This document shows, piece after piece, positions 63,749 through 64,000 of a stretch of 64,000 nucleotides of DNA (its first letter is position 1; every line of letters begins with the position of its first letter). This DNA comes from Lumbricus terrestris. Taxonomy: Eukaryota > Annelida > Clitellata > Crassiclitellata > Lumbricidae. The stretch lies in NCBI GenBank assembly GCA_949752735.1, contig OX457042.1, positions 60,264,725 to 60,328,724 of the forward strand, in the 5' to 3' direction. The translations under genes and the position numbers were made by a program. The notes beneath the pieces are model-generated. The model was not told where the DNA came from and searched no databases. It saw nothing but the letters and a program-made list of their open reading frames with translations.

Positions 63749-64000
63749 ATGGGCGCCCGCAGGAGGTTTGAAAGACAATGGTCATTGTTTCAGTTTTAGA
63801 AATAGCTTGAACATGCAAGGCAGAAAGTTATAAGAGCTTGTTTATTTCTATAGAGATTTCTAAATTTCTGACTTTCACTGTCTGTATCATTCGTATAATT
63901 AATGCTTTAATGTGAAAAAATTAATGCATAGAAATTTGTTAAATACCCAAAAGTAGTAGTTAAAAACATAGGTGCCATTTTTCCAGGGGGTGGGCAAGTG
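63749..64000. mobile_element. Element with GGGCGCCCGCAG end, running to or off the right edge
   Basis: Starts GGGCGCCCGCAGGAGG at about 63752 and the window ends with 'CCAGGGGGTGGGCAAGTG', the form of the family's other end, so the element either finishes here or is cut by the window boundary. Same family as 13135 and 61735. Confidence 0.5.

Overview
This is eukaryotic nuclear DNA, AT-rich and repeat-rich, from an animal genome. Supporting features are split genes with GT/AG boundaries and poly-pyrimidine acceptors, several clades of non-LTR retrotransposon, tRNA-derived SINEs, mariner, Gypsy and many hAT-type elements with 8-bp target duplications, plus a strong excess of the word TAGGCCTA. 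The repeat style (L2/CR1-like LINEs and SINEs sharing a 3' hairpin) suggests a marine invertebrate, perhaps a non-vertebrate deuterostome. I cannot name the species from sequence alone.

The only host genes I can support belong to one tandemly duplicated family on the + strand. The pieces are: a 97-bp first exon with an N-myristoylation-like start (23282 and 55614); a 187-bp exon with an F-box-like motif (41887 and 59827); a ~288-bp CARD (death-fold) exon (43538 and 60800); an exon of unknown helical type (46877); and a ~900-bp terminal exon encoding an NHL-like beta-propeller (6638, 11852, 49288, and a decayed copy at 50768-51822). Gene 1 runs from 41.9 to 50.2 kb, possibly from 23.3 kb. Gene 2 starts at 55.6 or 59.8 kb and leaves the window. 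The copies at 6.6 and 11.9 kb are last exons only; the 11.9-kb one has a nonsense codon. Flanking non-coding blocks are duplicated with them. Membrane anchor, adaptor-type CARD and propeller together suggest a lineage-expanded intracellular signalling or immune-receptor family; that function is inference.

The rest is mobile DNA. 0-6 kb: hAT-like elements, SINEs, LINE fragments. 15-19 kb: an L2/CR1-like reverse transcriptase split by a 2547-bp hAT-like element (8-bp target duplication) whose apparently identical inverted twin lies at 2421-4967. 19.9-25.2 kb: a hAT element, a mariner, two SINEs, another hAT element. 25.6-40.2 kb: a nest at least five levels deep. A minus-strand LINE contains a ZMYM-type hAT transposon, which contains a short-LTR Gypsy element, which holds a LINE fragment and a solo LTR; the solo LTR holds a 3-kb foldback element whose right arm carries a fragment resembling the start of a ONECUT CUT domain. 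43.96-46.33 kb: a DNA transposon of unrecognised superfamily in a gene 1 intron. 52.7-55.0 kb: three nested hAT-like elements. 56.3-57.8 kb: foldback word arrays. 61.7-64.0 kb: more hAT-like elements, one with a four-unit 253-bp tandem array.

The elements were dated relative to each other by target-site duplications and by which reading frame each interrupts. No bacterial-type operons, CRISPR arrays or stand-alone RNA genes were seen. All similarity statements come from reading the translations, not from database searches.
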